A stretch of DNA of 22,476 nucleotides from Bacteroidota bacterium (GTDB taxonomy: Bacteria > Bacteroidota > Rhodothermia > Rhodothermales > UBA10348), in NCBI GenBank assembly GCA_024640835.1, contig JAHEEH010000002.1, forward strand, positions 1-22,476, written 5' to 3'. Both the position numbers and the translations under genes were made by a program. The number at the start of each line of letters is the position of its first letter. Positions within the stretch are counted from its first letter, which is position 1. The notes beneath the pieces are model-generated. The model was not told the DNA's origin and ran no database searches. It saw only the letters and a program-made list of their open reading frames with translations. This document shows positions 6,298 to 13,901 of the stretch, one piece after another.

Positions 6298-8955
6298 TCA
6301 GAGCAGTTCGAAGCGCCCCTGGAAGAAGCGCAGCTTCTCCGGCTCGTAGACGAATTTCAGCCCGCGAAGCGTCTCCCTGCGGGCGTATACCCGGGCCACA
6401 CCCTCGGCCACGGCCCTCATGTGGTCGTTGGTGTACACCCGCCTCGGGATGGTCAGTCGCACGAGCTCGAGCTGGGGCAGGTACTCCTCCCCGGTTTCCG
6501 GATTGCGCCCCTTGGACACGTTTCCGCGTTCCATGGCCCTGACCCCGCTCTCCACGTAGATCTCCGCCGCGAGTCGCTGGGCGGGGTACTCCCTCTGATC
6601 GATGTGGGGCAGGAAGCGCCTGGCATCGAGGAAGATCGCGTGGCTGCCGGGAGGGGTGACGATGGGCACGCCCGCATCCAGCAGCAGCCTGCCGAGAAAC
6701 TGGACCTGGCCTACGCGGGACCGGATGTAGCGGTCGTCGATCATCTCCTCGACACCGCGCGCGATGGCCGCGAGGTCCGCCGTGGCCAGCCCTCCGTCGG
6801 TGACGTTTCCCTCGTAGATGCGCAGCATGGCCTCCGCCTTCTCCGCCCACTCGGCATTGTCGCGGAAGCACAGGACCCCGCCGATGTTGATCAGGAAGTC
6901 CTTCTTTCCGCTCACCGTGCAGCCGTCCCCGTACAGCATCATTTCGCGGAGGATGTCCCGGATCCGCGAGCCGTGGTACCGACCGTCCCGGAGCTGAATC
7001 ATGTAGGCATTCTCGACCAGCCGCGTCGCGTCGAAGAACACGGGAATCCCCTGCGCCTGGCAGTAGGCGTACACCTCCTTCATGTTGTCCATGCTGACCG
7101 GCTGCCCGCCGGCCATGTTGACGGAGTGCTCGAACGAGACGTACGCGATGGCCTCGGCTCCGTGCGCGTCGACCAGGGCCTTCAACTTGTCGGGGTCGAT
7201 GTTGCCCTTCCAGGGAAAGTCGCTCTCCGGCTGGCTCGCCTCGTCCACGATCACGTCGACGAACACACCACCGGCCAGCTCCTGGTGCAGCTTCGTGGTC
7301 GTGAAGTACATGTTGCCGGGCACCAGCTGACCCGGCCTGATCATGACCTGGCTCAGGATGTGCTCCGCGGCGCGGCCCTGGTGCGTGGGGATGATGTACT
7401 CATATCCCGTGATCCCCCGCAGCACGGACGTCATCCGCCTGTACTCGTCACTGCTCACGGCGCTGGCGCGTGCCCCGTCGTAGGCCGCCCACTGGTCGGA
7501 GCTCATGGCGGTCGTCCCCGAATCGGTCAGCAGGTCGATCGTGACGTCGGCCGAACGGAGCAGGAACGTGTTGTAGCCGGCCGCCAGTATGGCCTCCTGC
7601 CGCTGTTCCCGGGTGAGGCCTCCCACGCGCTCGATCGTGTGGATCTCGTAGGGAAAGGTGTCGAACGGGCTGGGTTCGAGATCCGGGAACACCCAGTGGT
7701 AGGTCATCTGGTCCCGCCACACGCCCGTGGCGGTCGCCCTCAGCCCGGTGACGCGTGACGCCTGGCGGTGGAGGCTCGCGATGGCATCGGCGACCTGGTC
7801 GAGCTGCTCGTTCGTCATGGCGAGCCTGGGAATCTGGACCGGAACCAGGCTGTCGCGTCCGACCAGTCCGGTCGCCACCGCACGTATTCCGGACGAGAGG
7901 TACAGGGCGGCCGAAAACGTGTCCTGCTGGTGGGCATCCACGTGCGGCAGGAACTGGTCCGCCCGGACATACGCCCCGTCACATCCGCGCTCCAGCGGCA
8001 CCCCGGCGTCGCGCAGTCGACGGGTGAACCGCTCGGTCTGATGCATCACCCACTGGACCTCCGCTTCGTCGCACATCTCGAGAAGGCCGCGCGCGAGGAC
8101 CTCCATGGTCCGTCCGGCCATGCCCCCATACGTGTGCAGACCCTCGAAGACGACCACCTCGTTCATGAGCAGCTCGTAGTCGGCCGGATTGTCCGTGCTC
8201 AGAAAAGCGCCGGTGTTGCACTTCGGATCCTGTGCACCGTCGACCGCGAAGAGATGGCAGGTCTTCGCGATCTGCCGGACGAGCTCGGCGATGGACTGGT
8301 GCGACCGCCCCCGCTCGTGCTTCTGGACGTACCAGGCGTTTTCGATCACCCGCGAGCCGTCGCAGAGCAGCCGCTTGCCGTACCGGTCCGCCAGCGCACG
8401 GACGGCCTTCAGGTTCTCGAGACTGAACGGATGCTGGCCATCCGCGAAGGCCTGGATCCCGACCAGGGCCACCTCGTCGGAGCGGAGCACTTCCTCCAGA
8501 CGGGCCAGGCAGACGTTGCCGGTGAAGACCGGTTCATCGGCATCGCGGACGTCCCGATGACCGATTCCCATGGGTTCCAGGATGTCCAGCTTCGACCGGG
8601 CGTTGCCCGGCAGGACCGTACCCTTCGGAACCATCGTCGAGACGACCAGCTTCACCGCCCCGAGATAGTTGTGGGCAGGGCAGACGAAGGAATGGCCGAG
8701 CACCCTGCCCACGGCCGCTTCCAGGGCCTCGAAGTTCCGGGATCCGGCGTAGGCCTCGTCTCCGACGAGCTGACCAGCGAGCTGATCCTGGCTGAAGGCG
8801 CTGGTGCCCAGGGAGCACATGTCGAAGTTCACCTTGCTGGGCGTCAGGTGCCATACGTTGAACTGGACGTCCGCGAGGTTCTCCTTGCGCTCGTCCATCC
8901 CGGGCTGCGAGAGCAGCCGCACCGTCTTGATCTTGTGAGGCTCGTGGAGGGCCAT
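6298..8955 (-). CDS. Tandem fusion of two tyrosine phenol-lyase/tryptophanase-family domains
   Basis: 885 residues from the ATG at 8955 (MALHEPHKIKTV). The open frame continues to 9147, but that extension is low-complexity and was left out. Both halves are full-length beta-eliminating-lyase (PLP fold-type I) domains. The C-terminal half (about 430-885) is close to tyrosine phenol-lyase throughout: PTHQGR at 523-528, GNMYFTTT, FDATR at 641-645, SGKKD at 682-686 with the PLP lysine, GVRAMERG with the tyrosine-lyase-type Arg810, and LRFF near the end. The N-terminal half (1-425) keeps GDEAYAGS (65-72) and TYGGMAGR (275-282) but reads DGAQD at 239-243 where SGKKD should be. The family normally cleaves tyrosine or tryptophan to phenol or indole, pyruvate and ammonia. 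Family enzymes are about 460 residues, so this is about twice that. It stands alone, with no obvious aromatic transporter beside it. Confidence 0.9.
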   Translation of the reverse strand: MALHEPHKIKTVRLLSQPGMDERKENLADVQFNVWHLTPSKVNFDMCSLGTSAFSQDQLAGQLVGDEAYAGSRNFEALEAAVGRVLGHSFVCPAHNYLGAVKLVVSTMVPKGTVLPGNARSKLDILEPMGIGHRDVRDADEPVFTGNVCLARLEEVLRSDEVALVGIQAFADGQHPFSLENLKAVRALADRYGKRLLCDGSRVIENAWYVQKHERGRSHQSIAELVRQIAKTCHLFAVDGAQDPKCNTGAFLSTDNPADYELLMNEVVVFEGLHTYGGMAGRTMEVLARGLLEMCDEAEVQWVMHQTERFTRRLRDAGVPLERGCDGAYVRADQFLPHVDAHQQDTFSAALYLSSGIRAVATGLVGRDSLVPVQIPRLAMTNEQLDQVADAIASLHRQASRVTGLRATATGVWRDQMTYHWVFPDLEPSPFDTFPYEIHTIERVGGLTREQRQEAILAAGYNTFLLRSADVTIDLLTDSGTTAMSSDQWAAYDGARASAVSSDEYRRMTSVLRGITGYEYIIPTHQGRAAEHILSQVMIRPGQLVPGNMYFTTTKLHQELAGGVFVDVIVDEASQPESDFPWKGNIDPDKLKALVDAHGAEAIAYVSFEHSVNMAGGQPVSMDNMKEVYAYCQAQGIPVFFDATRLVENAYMIQLRDGRYHGSRIRDILREMMLYGDGCTVSGKKDFLINIGGVLCFRDNAEWAEKAEAMLRIYEGNVTDGGLATADLAAIARGVEEMIDDRYIRSRVGQVQFLGRLLLDAGVPIVTPPGSHAIFLDARRFLPHIDQREYPAQRLAAEIYVESGVRAMERGNVSKGRNPETGEEYLPQLELVRLTIPRRVYTNDHMRAVAEGVARVYARRETLRGLKFVYEPEKLRFFQGRFELL

Positions 8956-9262
8956 GCAGGTAGTCGGCTGGATGTAGAGGGGACACGGGTTGCCGTCGCC
9001 CGCCCCGCGCCGAGGCGCATCGAGCCTGCGCGGTGCCGATCCGACGGGATCGGTCCGCACCCGTCGAGGGCACGCACGGCTGCGCGAGGTCCCGCAAGAT
9101 ACGGGAATCCGGCGCGCGGCAGAGTCGGGACCCGGAGGCCCCGGCATCCGTTCGAGGTGTACGCTGCCGTGAGGCCATGCCGGCTGGCGGCGCTACATTC
9201 AGGCCTGGCCGTGAGGGCGATCCGCCCGGGCCTCGTCCACGTCAATACCGCACATTTCCCCG
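8956..9262. other. Divergent intergenic region between the lyase fusion and the outer-membrane protein gene
   Basis: I see no convincing gene here. At 9036-9053 there is an inverted repeat, CCGATCC-GACG-GGATCGG, with perfect seven-base arms and a four-base spacer. It could be an operator or a leader hairpin for the minus-strand lyase gene, whose start is about 80 bases away. No clear -35/-10 pair was found for either gene. Confidence 0.35.
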
Positions 9263-11974
9263 ATGTATTCCCGCCCGTTCCTGAAGAGCCTTGCAGTCGC
9301 TGTCGTTCTGGTGGGCACCGCCGTCATGCCCTGCCTGGGACAGATCTCCGGCCTCAACTACACGGTGACTCCCGGAATCGAGCGGGTCCTCCCCGACGAT
9401 GGAGCCGGGTTGGACGCCCACTTCGCCCCGTCCCTTCGCGTCGGTATCGGATTCGGGTCGTTTGTCGTGCTTACCGGGAGCGCCTCGCAGGCCCGAAACG
9501 TCGACCTGGCGACCGGATCCATTCCCGACCTGTCGGCAGCGCTGATGCAGGCCCTCGCGGACGAGCCGGCGCGGAGCGCCACGGTCAACCGATACGGTGC
9601 AGAGCTGCGATTGAATCTCTCGAGGCGGTCGCTGAGTCCCTTCCTGGTCTTCGGAACGGGTATCAGGCGGCTGGATGTCGATGGTCTTCCGGTGACCGAG
9701 TCGATTCTCGCACGGGGGGCGATCGGCGTACGGTATCGACTCCGGAACCGCATCGCACTGACCCTGCAGGCGTCCACGGAAGCCTACCGCTACGTGCCGG
9801 CCACGGCATTCCTGTCGGAGGAGGTGACCCAGTCCCTGGAATCCGGCGATCTCGGGCGGGTCACCGTCCGCGACTACGCCATCGGCGCGGGCCTGACGGT
9901 GTTTCTCGGCGGGCGGCCCGAGAACAGTCTCACCGCGGCAGACCGGGCCATGCTTCAGCGGATGAAGTCAGGCCTGCGGGGACTCTCCCTGGTCGTCGAG
10001 CCGTTCGTGGGCACGGTCTCGTTCGACCGGGCCCTGGCCTTCCCCCGCAGGCAGACCCTGGTCGGGGCGCACGTCGGTATCGATCTCGGGCCCTACGTGG
10101 GGCTTCGGGGATTCTACTGGCGCGGCGCTTCGAGCGCCCCGGTATCCTTCGAAGATCTGCAGGCCTACGGGGGCGAGATCAAGCTCAATTTCACCACCGA
10201 CTATTCCGGCATGCGTCCGTTCCTGTCGCTGGGCGGCGGGCTGCTCGACGTGCGCGGAGACTACACGGGTCGTGGTGGCATCGTGCCGGAGGACCAGCCG
10301 TTCGCGCTGGCCGGTGGTGGAATCCAGCTGCCGCTTTCCCGGTCGATTCTGCTTCACGGGGCCGCGCGGACCCTCCTGATCGCGTCCGAGGGCACCGGGG
10401 AGATCTCGACGCCCGAGTCCGTGACGTCCAACTGGATGTTCTCCGCCGGTATCTCCGTGGGAATCGGAGGCGGAAAGTCGCCCGCGGAGCTTCTGCGCGA
10501 GGCGGAGGCGGAGGAAGCGGCGCGCCGTGATGACGCGGCCCGCCTCCGGCAGGCGGAACTCGAGACCGCCCTCGGGGCCGCGCAGGCCAGGGCGGATTCC
10601 CTCGCATTGGCGCTCCGGGAGGCACCGGCCGCCGATTCGGCAGCGGTTGCTGCACCCGTGGGACAGGCCCCGGACGGGCAGGGAAGGTGGATGACGATCC
10701 CGGTGCCGTCCGAAGGCGAGATCTACATCCGTTTCGGGCGGCCGGACCCCGCATCGCCCCTCCGGCCCGGGACCAGCCAGGTCATGCTTCTGGATCCCGA
10801 TACCGGCACGTACCGCACCTTCACGGACGAAGCAGGATCGGCACGGCCGTCAGCTGCGGATGCCCTGATATCGCGGGCCGATTCGGCTGCCGCAGTCCTC
10901 GCGCCGGCGGATTCGGTTTCCCCCGTGTCCTCGGTTCCGGGCAGGACCGGTGTCGACGCGCCGATCCCGGTCGAACCGGGGATCGCCCCGCCGGACGCGG
11001 GAGTGGTCGACGCCGCGCCGGCCGGGCAGGCCGACCGGGCGCTGATTCAGGATCTCGAGGCGCGTGTGCGGGCTGCCGAAGCCCGTGCGGTCCAGGCCGA
11101 GCGCCTGGTGGCGGATCTCGAGGCGCGTGTGCGGGCTACCGACGCGCTGGAGGTTGAACCCGACCGCCGTGTCGCGGAACTGGAGGAGCGCCTGCAGGCC
11201 GCCGAGGAGCGCGCGGTCGCCCCCGACCGCCGTGTCGCGGAACTGGAGGAGCGCCTGCAGGCCGCCGAGGCCCGTGCGGTCCAGGCCGAGGAGGCGCGAG
11301 ATCGCCTCGAAGGGCGTCTGCAGGACGAGGAAGTCGTCCGACAGCGGGAGCGGGAGGAATTGCGGGACGAAAGGAGTCGGCTGCAGGATCGCGTGGACCG
11401 CCTGGAGGAGAGCCTTCGCAGCCTGGAGCGCGAGGCCCGGGAGGACGCGCGGCGTCGCGAACAGGAAGCGCGGGAGCAGGCGCAGCCGCAGCCGACGGAG
11501 CCGGTCCCGGATCGCGTCCCGGCAGACAGCGTCCGAACCGATTCTTCGGCCGCCGGGGTTGATGCTGCGGGGGCGTTTCCATGGGATCCGTATCGTCCGA
11601 CGGCCCTGTGGGGATCGCTCGGATACGGCCTGTCGACGCCCCACAACGCCCTGATTCACGTCCGCGCTGAATTCGGGCGGCGAAGTTCGCACGTGAGGCT
11701 GTTTCCCGGCCTTTCCGTCGGATTCGGATCCGACACCCGCGTGTATCTCAACGGCCTCGTCGGCACCTACCTGGAGTTCCCATCGGCCAACGGGCTGGCC
11801 GTTTATGGTGCGGCGGGACCGACCCTGGCGTTCGGAGGCGGTTCGATCGTGCTGCTGACGACCGTCGTCGGGATATCGTACCCGGTGGGGCGGTACCAGG
11901 CGCTGGCCGAATTCGACGCGATGCTCCTAGACCAGGGCAGCGTTTCGCTCGGAGTCCGGCGAACCCTGAGGTAG
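9263..11974 (+). CDS. Large outer-membrane protein: two N-terminal barrel-like regions, 21-residue coiled-coil repeats, C-terminal barrel-like region
   Basis: 903 residues. Residues 1-26 are a signal peptide ending CLG. Residues 30-225 and 235-400 each alternate hydrophobic and polar residues with Gly and aromatics in strand-sized pieces, like eight-stranded OmpA-type barrels. Around 405-460 is an alanine-rich charged helix; around 485-525 a small unknown piece (EIYIRFGRPDP, MLLDPDTGTYRTF). A low-complexity Ala/Pro/Asp linker follows. From 597 a coiled coil runs in 21-residue units (starts 597, 618, 639, 660) and continues irregularly to about 745. From about 772 to the end is a third barrel-like stretch (WGSLGYGLSTP to SLGVRRTLR). 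No enzyme motif is present. A role in envelope organisation or outer-membrane tethering is inferred. No Shine-Dalgarno sequence is visible. Confidence 0.75.
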   Translation: MYSRPFLKSLAVAVVLVGTAVMPCLGQISGLNYTVTPGIERVLPDDGAGLDAHFAPSLRVGIGFGSFVVLTGSASQARNVDLATGSIPDLSAALMQALADEPARSATVNRYGAELRLNLSRRSLSPFLVFGTGIRRLDVDGLPVTESILARGAIGVRYRLRNRIALTLQASTEAYRYVPATAFLSEEVTQSLESGDLGRVTVRDYAIGAGLTVFLGGRPENSLTAADRAMLQRMKSGLRGLSLVVEPFVGTVSFDRALAFPRRQTLVGAHVGIDLGPYVGLRGFYWRGASSAPVSFEDLQAYGGEIKLNFTTDYSGMRPFLSLGGGLLDVRGDYTGRGGIVPEDQPFALAGGGIQLPLSRSILLHGAARTLLIASEGTGEISTPESVTSNWMFSAGISVGIGGGKSPAELLREAEAEEAARRDDAARLRQAELETALGAAQARADSLALALREAPAADSAAVAAPVGQAPDGQGRWMTIPVPSEGEIYIRFGRPDPASPLRPGTSQVMLLDPDTGTYRTFTDEAGSARPSAADALISRADSAAAVLAPADSVSPVSSVPGRTGVDAPIPVEPGIAPPDAGVVDAAPAGQADRALIQDLEARVRAAEARAVQAERLVADLEARVRATDALEVEPDRRVAELEERLQAAEERAVAPDRRVAELEERLQAAEARAVQAEEARDRLEGRLQDEEVVRQREREELRDERSRLQDRVDRLEESLRSLEREAREDARRREQEAREQAQPQPTEPVPDRVPADSVRTDSSAAGVDAAGAFPWDPYRPTALWGSLGYGLSTPHNALIHVRAEFGRRSSHVRLFPGLSVGFGSDTRVYLNGLVGTYLEFPSANGLAVYGAAGPTLAFGGGSIVLLTTVVGISYPVGRYQALAEFDAMLLDQGSVSLGVRRTLR
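11051..11302 (+). repeat. Four tandem 63-bp units encoding 21-residue coiled-coil repeats
   Basis: Units begin at 11051, 11114, 11177 and 11240, each three heptads long. Units 1 and 2 share an exact block starting GATCTCGAGGCGCGTGTGCG. Units 3 and 4 share an exact run of about 49 bases (11159-11207 and 11222-11270). A fifth, decayed unit follows. Near-identity at the DNA level, not just the protein level, points to recent duplication or gene conversion inside the gene. Confidence 0.9.
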
Positions 11975-12050
11975 CGGACGGGTCTTCGGGTCGTCGGAGA
12001 TCGTCGGACGCGCCTGCGGGCGCTGCCGTACGGATCCTCCGCAGAACGAA

Positions 12051-12083
12051 GAAGCCCCGATTTCTGAGTGGAATCGGGGCTTC
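12051..12083 (-). terminator. Intrinsic terminator of the tRNA-Val gene
   Basis: A perfect 12-base-pair stem (GAAGCCCCGATT at 12051-12062 with AATCGGGGCTTC at 12072-12083) encloses a nine-base loop. On the minus strand it starts two bases after the tRNA 3' end and is followed by TTCGTT, so it best fits tRNA termination. It may also stop read-through from the outer-membrane protein gene that ends at 11974. Confidence 0.85.
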
Positions 12084-12085
12084 CG

Positions 12086-12159
12086 TGGGTCCTAATGGAC
12101 TCGAACCATCGACCTCTACGATGTCAACGTAGCGCTCTAACCAACTGAGCTAAGGACCC
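12086..12159 (-). tRNA. tRNA-Val, anticodon GAC
   Basis: The reverse strand folds as a standard cloverleaf of 74 bases. The acceptor arms are GGGTCCT and AGGACCC with discriminator A. The D arm is GCTC-AGTTGGTTA-GAGC. The anticodon arm is CTACG-TTGACAT-CGTAG, giving anticodon GAC, which reads valine codon GUC. The T arm has TTCGAGT flanked by GATGG and CCATT. The 3' CCA is not encoded and must be added enzymatically. An intrinsic terminator follows directly. Confidence 0.96.
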
Positions 12160-12364
12160 GTGCCCAGAACAATCAAGATACCGCTCTCACCGGGCGCGGG
12201 TCAAGCGTGAGGTCGCCGGTCGCGGAGCACCGAGACCCTGCCGTGGCGTCCGGGTGGCAGGAGCGCCCGCCGGGGCGCCTCCCGTACGGCCAGGATTCCG
12301 GGTCCTGTGCGGAATTGGCCCACTTTTGGCACACCTCCCGGGCCGCACCCTCACCGAGGTCGAC

Positions 12365-12772
12365 ATGAAGCTCCAGATCACCGGTCCCAGATCGCTGGAC
12401 ACCCGTCCGCCGGGAGGCGATGGGGCGGTGTCGGGTCGTATTCGTCATTCGCACCCGGTGCCGGTCGCCCGGCGATTCCCGCCCGTGATCCAGGTCCTGA
12501 CGGTCGACGATCCCTCGGCCGAGCGGCAATTGTCGGAGTGCGCAAACGAGTCCTACCGCACGGGAAAGGCGCTTCGGGACATCTGCACGGACGTACACCG
12601 GCTCGCGCGGTCCCTGGGATATGACGCCACGATCGGCGTGCAGGAGGTCTACTCCACGTCCATGCCTTCCTTCCCCGGCCAGACGGTGATCTCGGCACTT
12701 CTCATGCTGGATCTGCGTCCGTTGTGGTCGAACGGGGAGGGGGCGAGGGGTCCCTTCCGGAGCGCCGGGTAG
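12365..12772 (+). CDS. Hypothetical protein, 135 residues
   Basis: I do not recognise this protein. The start at 12365 (MKLQITGPRS) was chosen because a GAGGT ribosome binding site lies about five bases upstream; the frame itself opens earlier at 12254. Codons are strongly G/C in third position, as in neighbouring genes, which supports real coding. The middle (ANESYRTGKALRDICTDVHRLARSLGYDATIGVQ) looks helical, and there is no signal peptide or membrane segment. The C-terminal end is glycine/arginine-rich and may be disordered. It converges on the DUF5683-like gene, with a hairpin between them. Confidence 0.55.
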   Translation: MKLQITGPRSLDTRPPGGDGAVSGRIRHSHPVPVARRFPPVIQVLTVDDPSAERQLSECANESYRTGKALRDICTDVHRLARSLGYDATIGVQEVYSTSMPSFPGQTVISALLMLDLRPLWSNGEGARGPFRSAG

Positions 12773-12802
12773 GAAAGGGCTGCCGCGCGAAGGAAGGCAT
12801 TT

Positions 12803-12832
12803 CCGGACGGCGGGACTCACGCCGCCATCCGG
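12803..12832. terminator. Hairpin between convergent genes
   Basis: The arms CCGGACGGCGG (12803-12813) and CCGCCATCCGG (12822-12832) pair over 11 positions with one mismatch around an eight-base loop. It lies in the 78-base gap between two converging genes, where a bidirectional terminator is expected. There is no T tract on either side, so factor-dependent termination or simple RNA end protection is also possible. Confidence 0.5.
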
Positions 12833-12850
12833 ACCTCGACGCCGTTGCGA

Positions 12851-13531
12851 TCAGAATCGAAGCGCGAGGTCGACCGCGGGCAGCGAACTGCTCCGCACCG
12901 GACGAAGCGCAAGCGCCACGTCGACGCCGCCACGGTTCCGGGCGGAACGGGCGGCCAGGAAACCCGAGAGCAGCCGATTGGCCACGAGCGTGGCAATTAG
13001 GGCGGTCCGTCGACGCCCCAACGATTCACTGTCCTCCCGCAGCTCGCGAAAGCGGAGGTAGTCCGCCTCGTCGGTCCAGGACCACCAGTTGGCCGGATCG
13101 TCCGCATAGGCCAGGTTCTCCCAGGCACGATTGCGGAGAGAGACCTCCCGGAACTCGTCCACCGAGCGGTACCCCGCCAGGCGCAGCGCGAACAGCCGGT
13201 CCTTGTCCTCCATGTCGGCACCGGCGCCCATCACCGCAAGGGTCTCGTAGCTCGTGATGGCGTGGTTGCGTCTCCACACGGTGCCGGCAAGTCCGGTCCA
13301 GAGCAGGACATCGGTAAGGGCGAAGAACGTCCCGCCGCCGCCCCATCGTCCCCCGTTGGCGTACCGGTGTCCCCAACCCGGGAGCACCAGCGACATGGCG
13401 AAGGCCTTGCCGGCCGAAGGGCTCTCGATACGCAGGGCTCCCGCCGGATCCGGTTGTGCCGCAGCAGGTCTCGCGATGGCGAGGACGATCACGAGCGGCA
13501 GAAGTGTTGACGGGCGAAGGCCAGGAGCCAT
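12851..13531 (-). CDS. DUF5683-like membrane or periplasmic protein
   Basis: 226 residues. Residues 1-25 are a signal peptide ending AAAQ. At about 43-68 there is a hydrophobic stretch with SLVLPGWGHRYANGGRWGGG, resembling the PGxGQ-Y-N-G pattern of DUF5683 proteins common in Bacteroidota and relatives. A second hydrophobic stretch (TFFALTDVLLWTGLAGTVW) follows at about 68-86. The middle is charged and helical (ENLAYADDPANWWSWTDEADYLRF). A third hydrophobic helix near 178-192 (ALIATLVANRLLSGFLAA) precedes a short C-terminal beta piece ending in Phe. The function is unknown in the family. The start is the only ATG in front of the signal peptide. Confidence 0.75.
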   Translation of the reverse strand: MAPGLRPSTLLPLVIVLAIARPAAAQPDPAGALRIESPSAGKAFAMSLVLPGWGHRYANGGRWGGGGTFFALTDVLLWTGLAGTVWRRNHAITSYETLAVMGAGADMEDKDRLFALRLAGYRSVDEFREVSLRNRAWENLAYADDPANWWSWTDEADYLRFRELREDSESLGRRRTALIATLVANRLLSGFLAARSARNRGGVDVALALRPVRSSSLPAVDLALRF

Positions 13532-13901
13532 CGGGAGCGGAGAAGATGCGCCGTTCTCAACGAACGGCGGCGCCGACGGATCCTGAGCAGGGCGTCGTGG
13601 GGGAACCCCGAAGCGGACCCACGCCGAATGCGACGATCTGTCGGGGCAGGTCGCTCACGCGACATGCCGTCTGCCCGTAGCGCGAACGGGCATTTCATGG
13701 CGCCGCGGGCGGCCCCCGACACCCACATCGCGTGCCGTCAACGGACTACAGGCCCCGTTTCGCTCCGGGCGTACCATGGCGGCAGTCGGAGCGTGACCGA
13801 CGGGGCATCCGCCCTGCATGCTCTGCAGAAAAATGCTGAACCAACCCGCGGCAATCGGAGGGTTCCGAGGAGCCGCGCCAGACATAGCAGGGGTACGTGT
13901 C
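13532..13901. other. Upstream region of the redox operon
   Basis: This divergent gap of about 370 bases lies between the DUF5683-like gene and the first regulator gene. I see no gene in it. The frame of the regulator extends upstream to an ATG at 13818, but those 28 extra residues lack the character of the protein. The operon promoter should be here, but no convincing -35/-10 pair or long inverted repeat stands out. Confidence 0.4.

Noticed and set aside
5431..7758. A 775-codon plus-strand open frame crossing the glycohydrolase end and the lyase fusion
   Set aside because: It is opposite or out of frame with two well-supported genes, is full of Arg/Gly/Pro/His low complexity, and matches no family. 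Long stop-free shadows are expected at this GC content.
6298..8955. The lyase fusion as an assembly artefact or two genes joined by a missed stop
   Set aside because: The halves are quite different in sequence, joined by a continuous linker, and show complementary rather than random loss of motifs. A duplicated-assembly artefact would give near-identical halves.
8956..9147. 64-residue N-terminal extension of the lyase fusion
   Set aside because: It is Arg/Pro-rich, has no match to the lyase family, and lies in what should be the promoter region. The start at 8955 gives the normal family N-terminus.
7768..10530. A 920-codon plus-strand open frame opposite the lyase fusion and running into the outer-membrane gene
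   Set aside because: Same reason: antisense and frame-shifted shadow of two real genes with no recognisable motif.
12051..12083. Terminator assigned to the outer-membrane protein gene on the plus strand
   Set aside because: The T-rich tail occurs only on the minus strand, directly after the tRNA. A secondary plus-strand role is possible but not shown.
12173..12820. A 215-codon minus-strand frame opposite the 135-residue gene
   Set aside because: It is Arg/Gly-rich with no motif. The plus-strand frame has the ribosome binding site and proper third-position bias.
13818..13901. Upstream in-frame ATG extending the first regulator by 28 residues
   Set aside because: The added residues are not helix-like, and the ATG at 13902 sits directly before the membrane helix with a G-rich site upstream. 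It remains possible.
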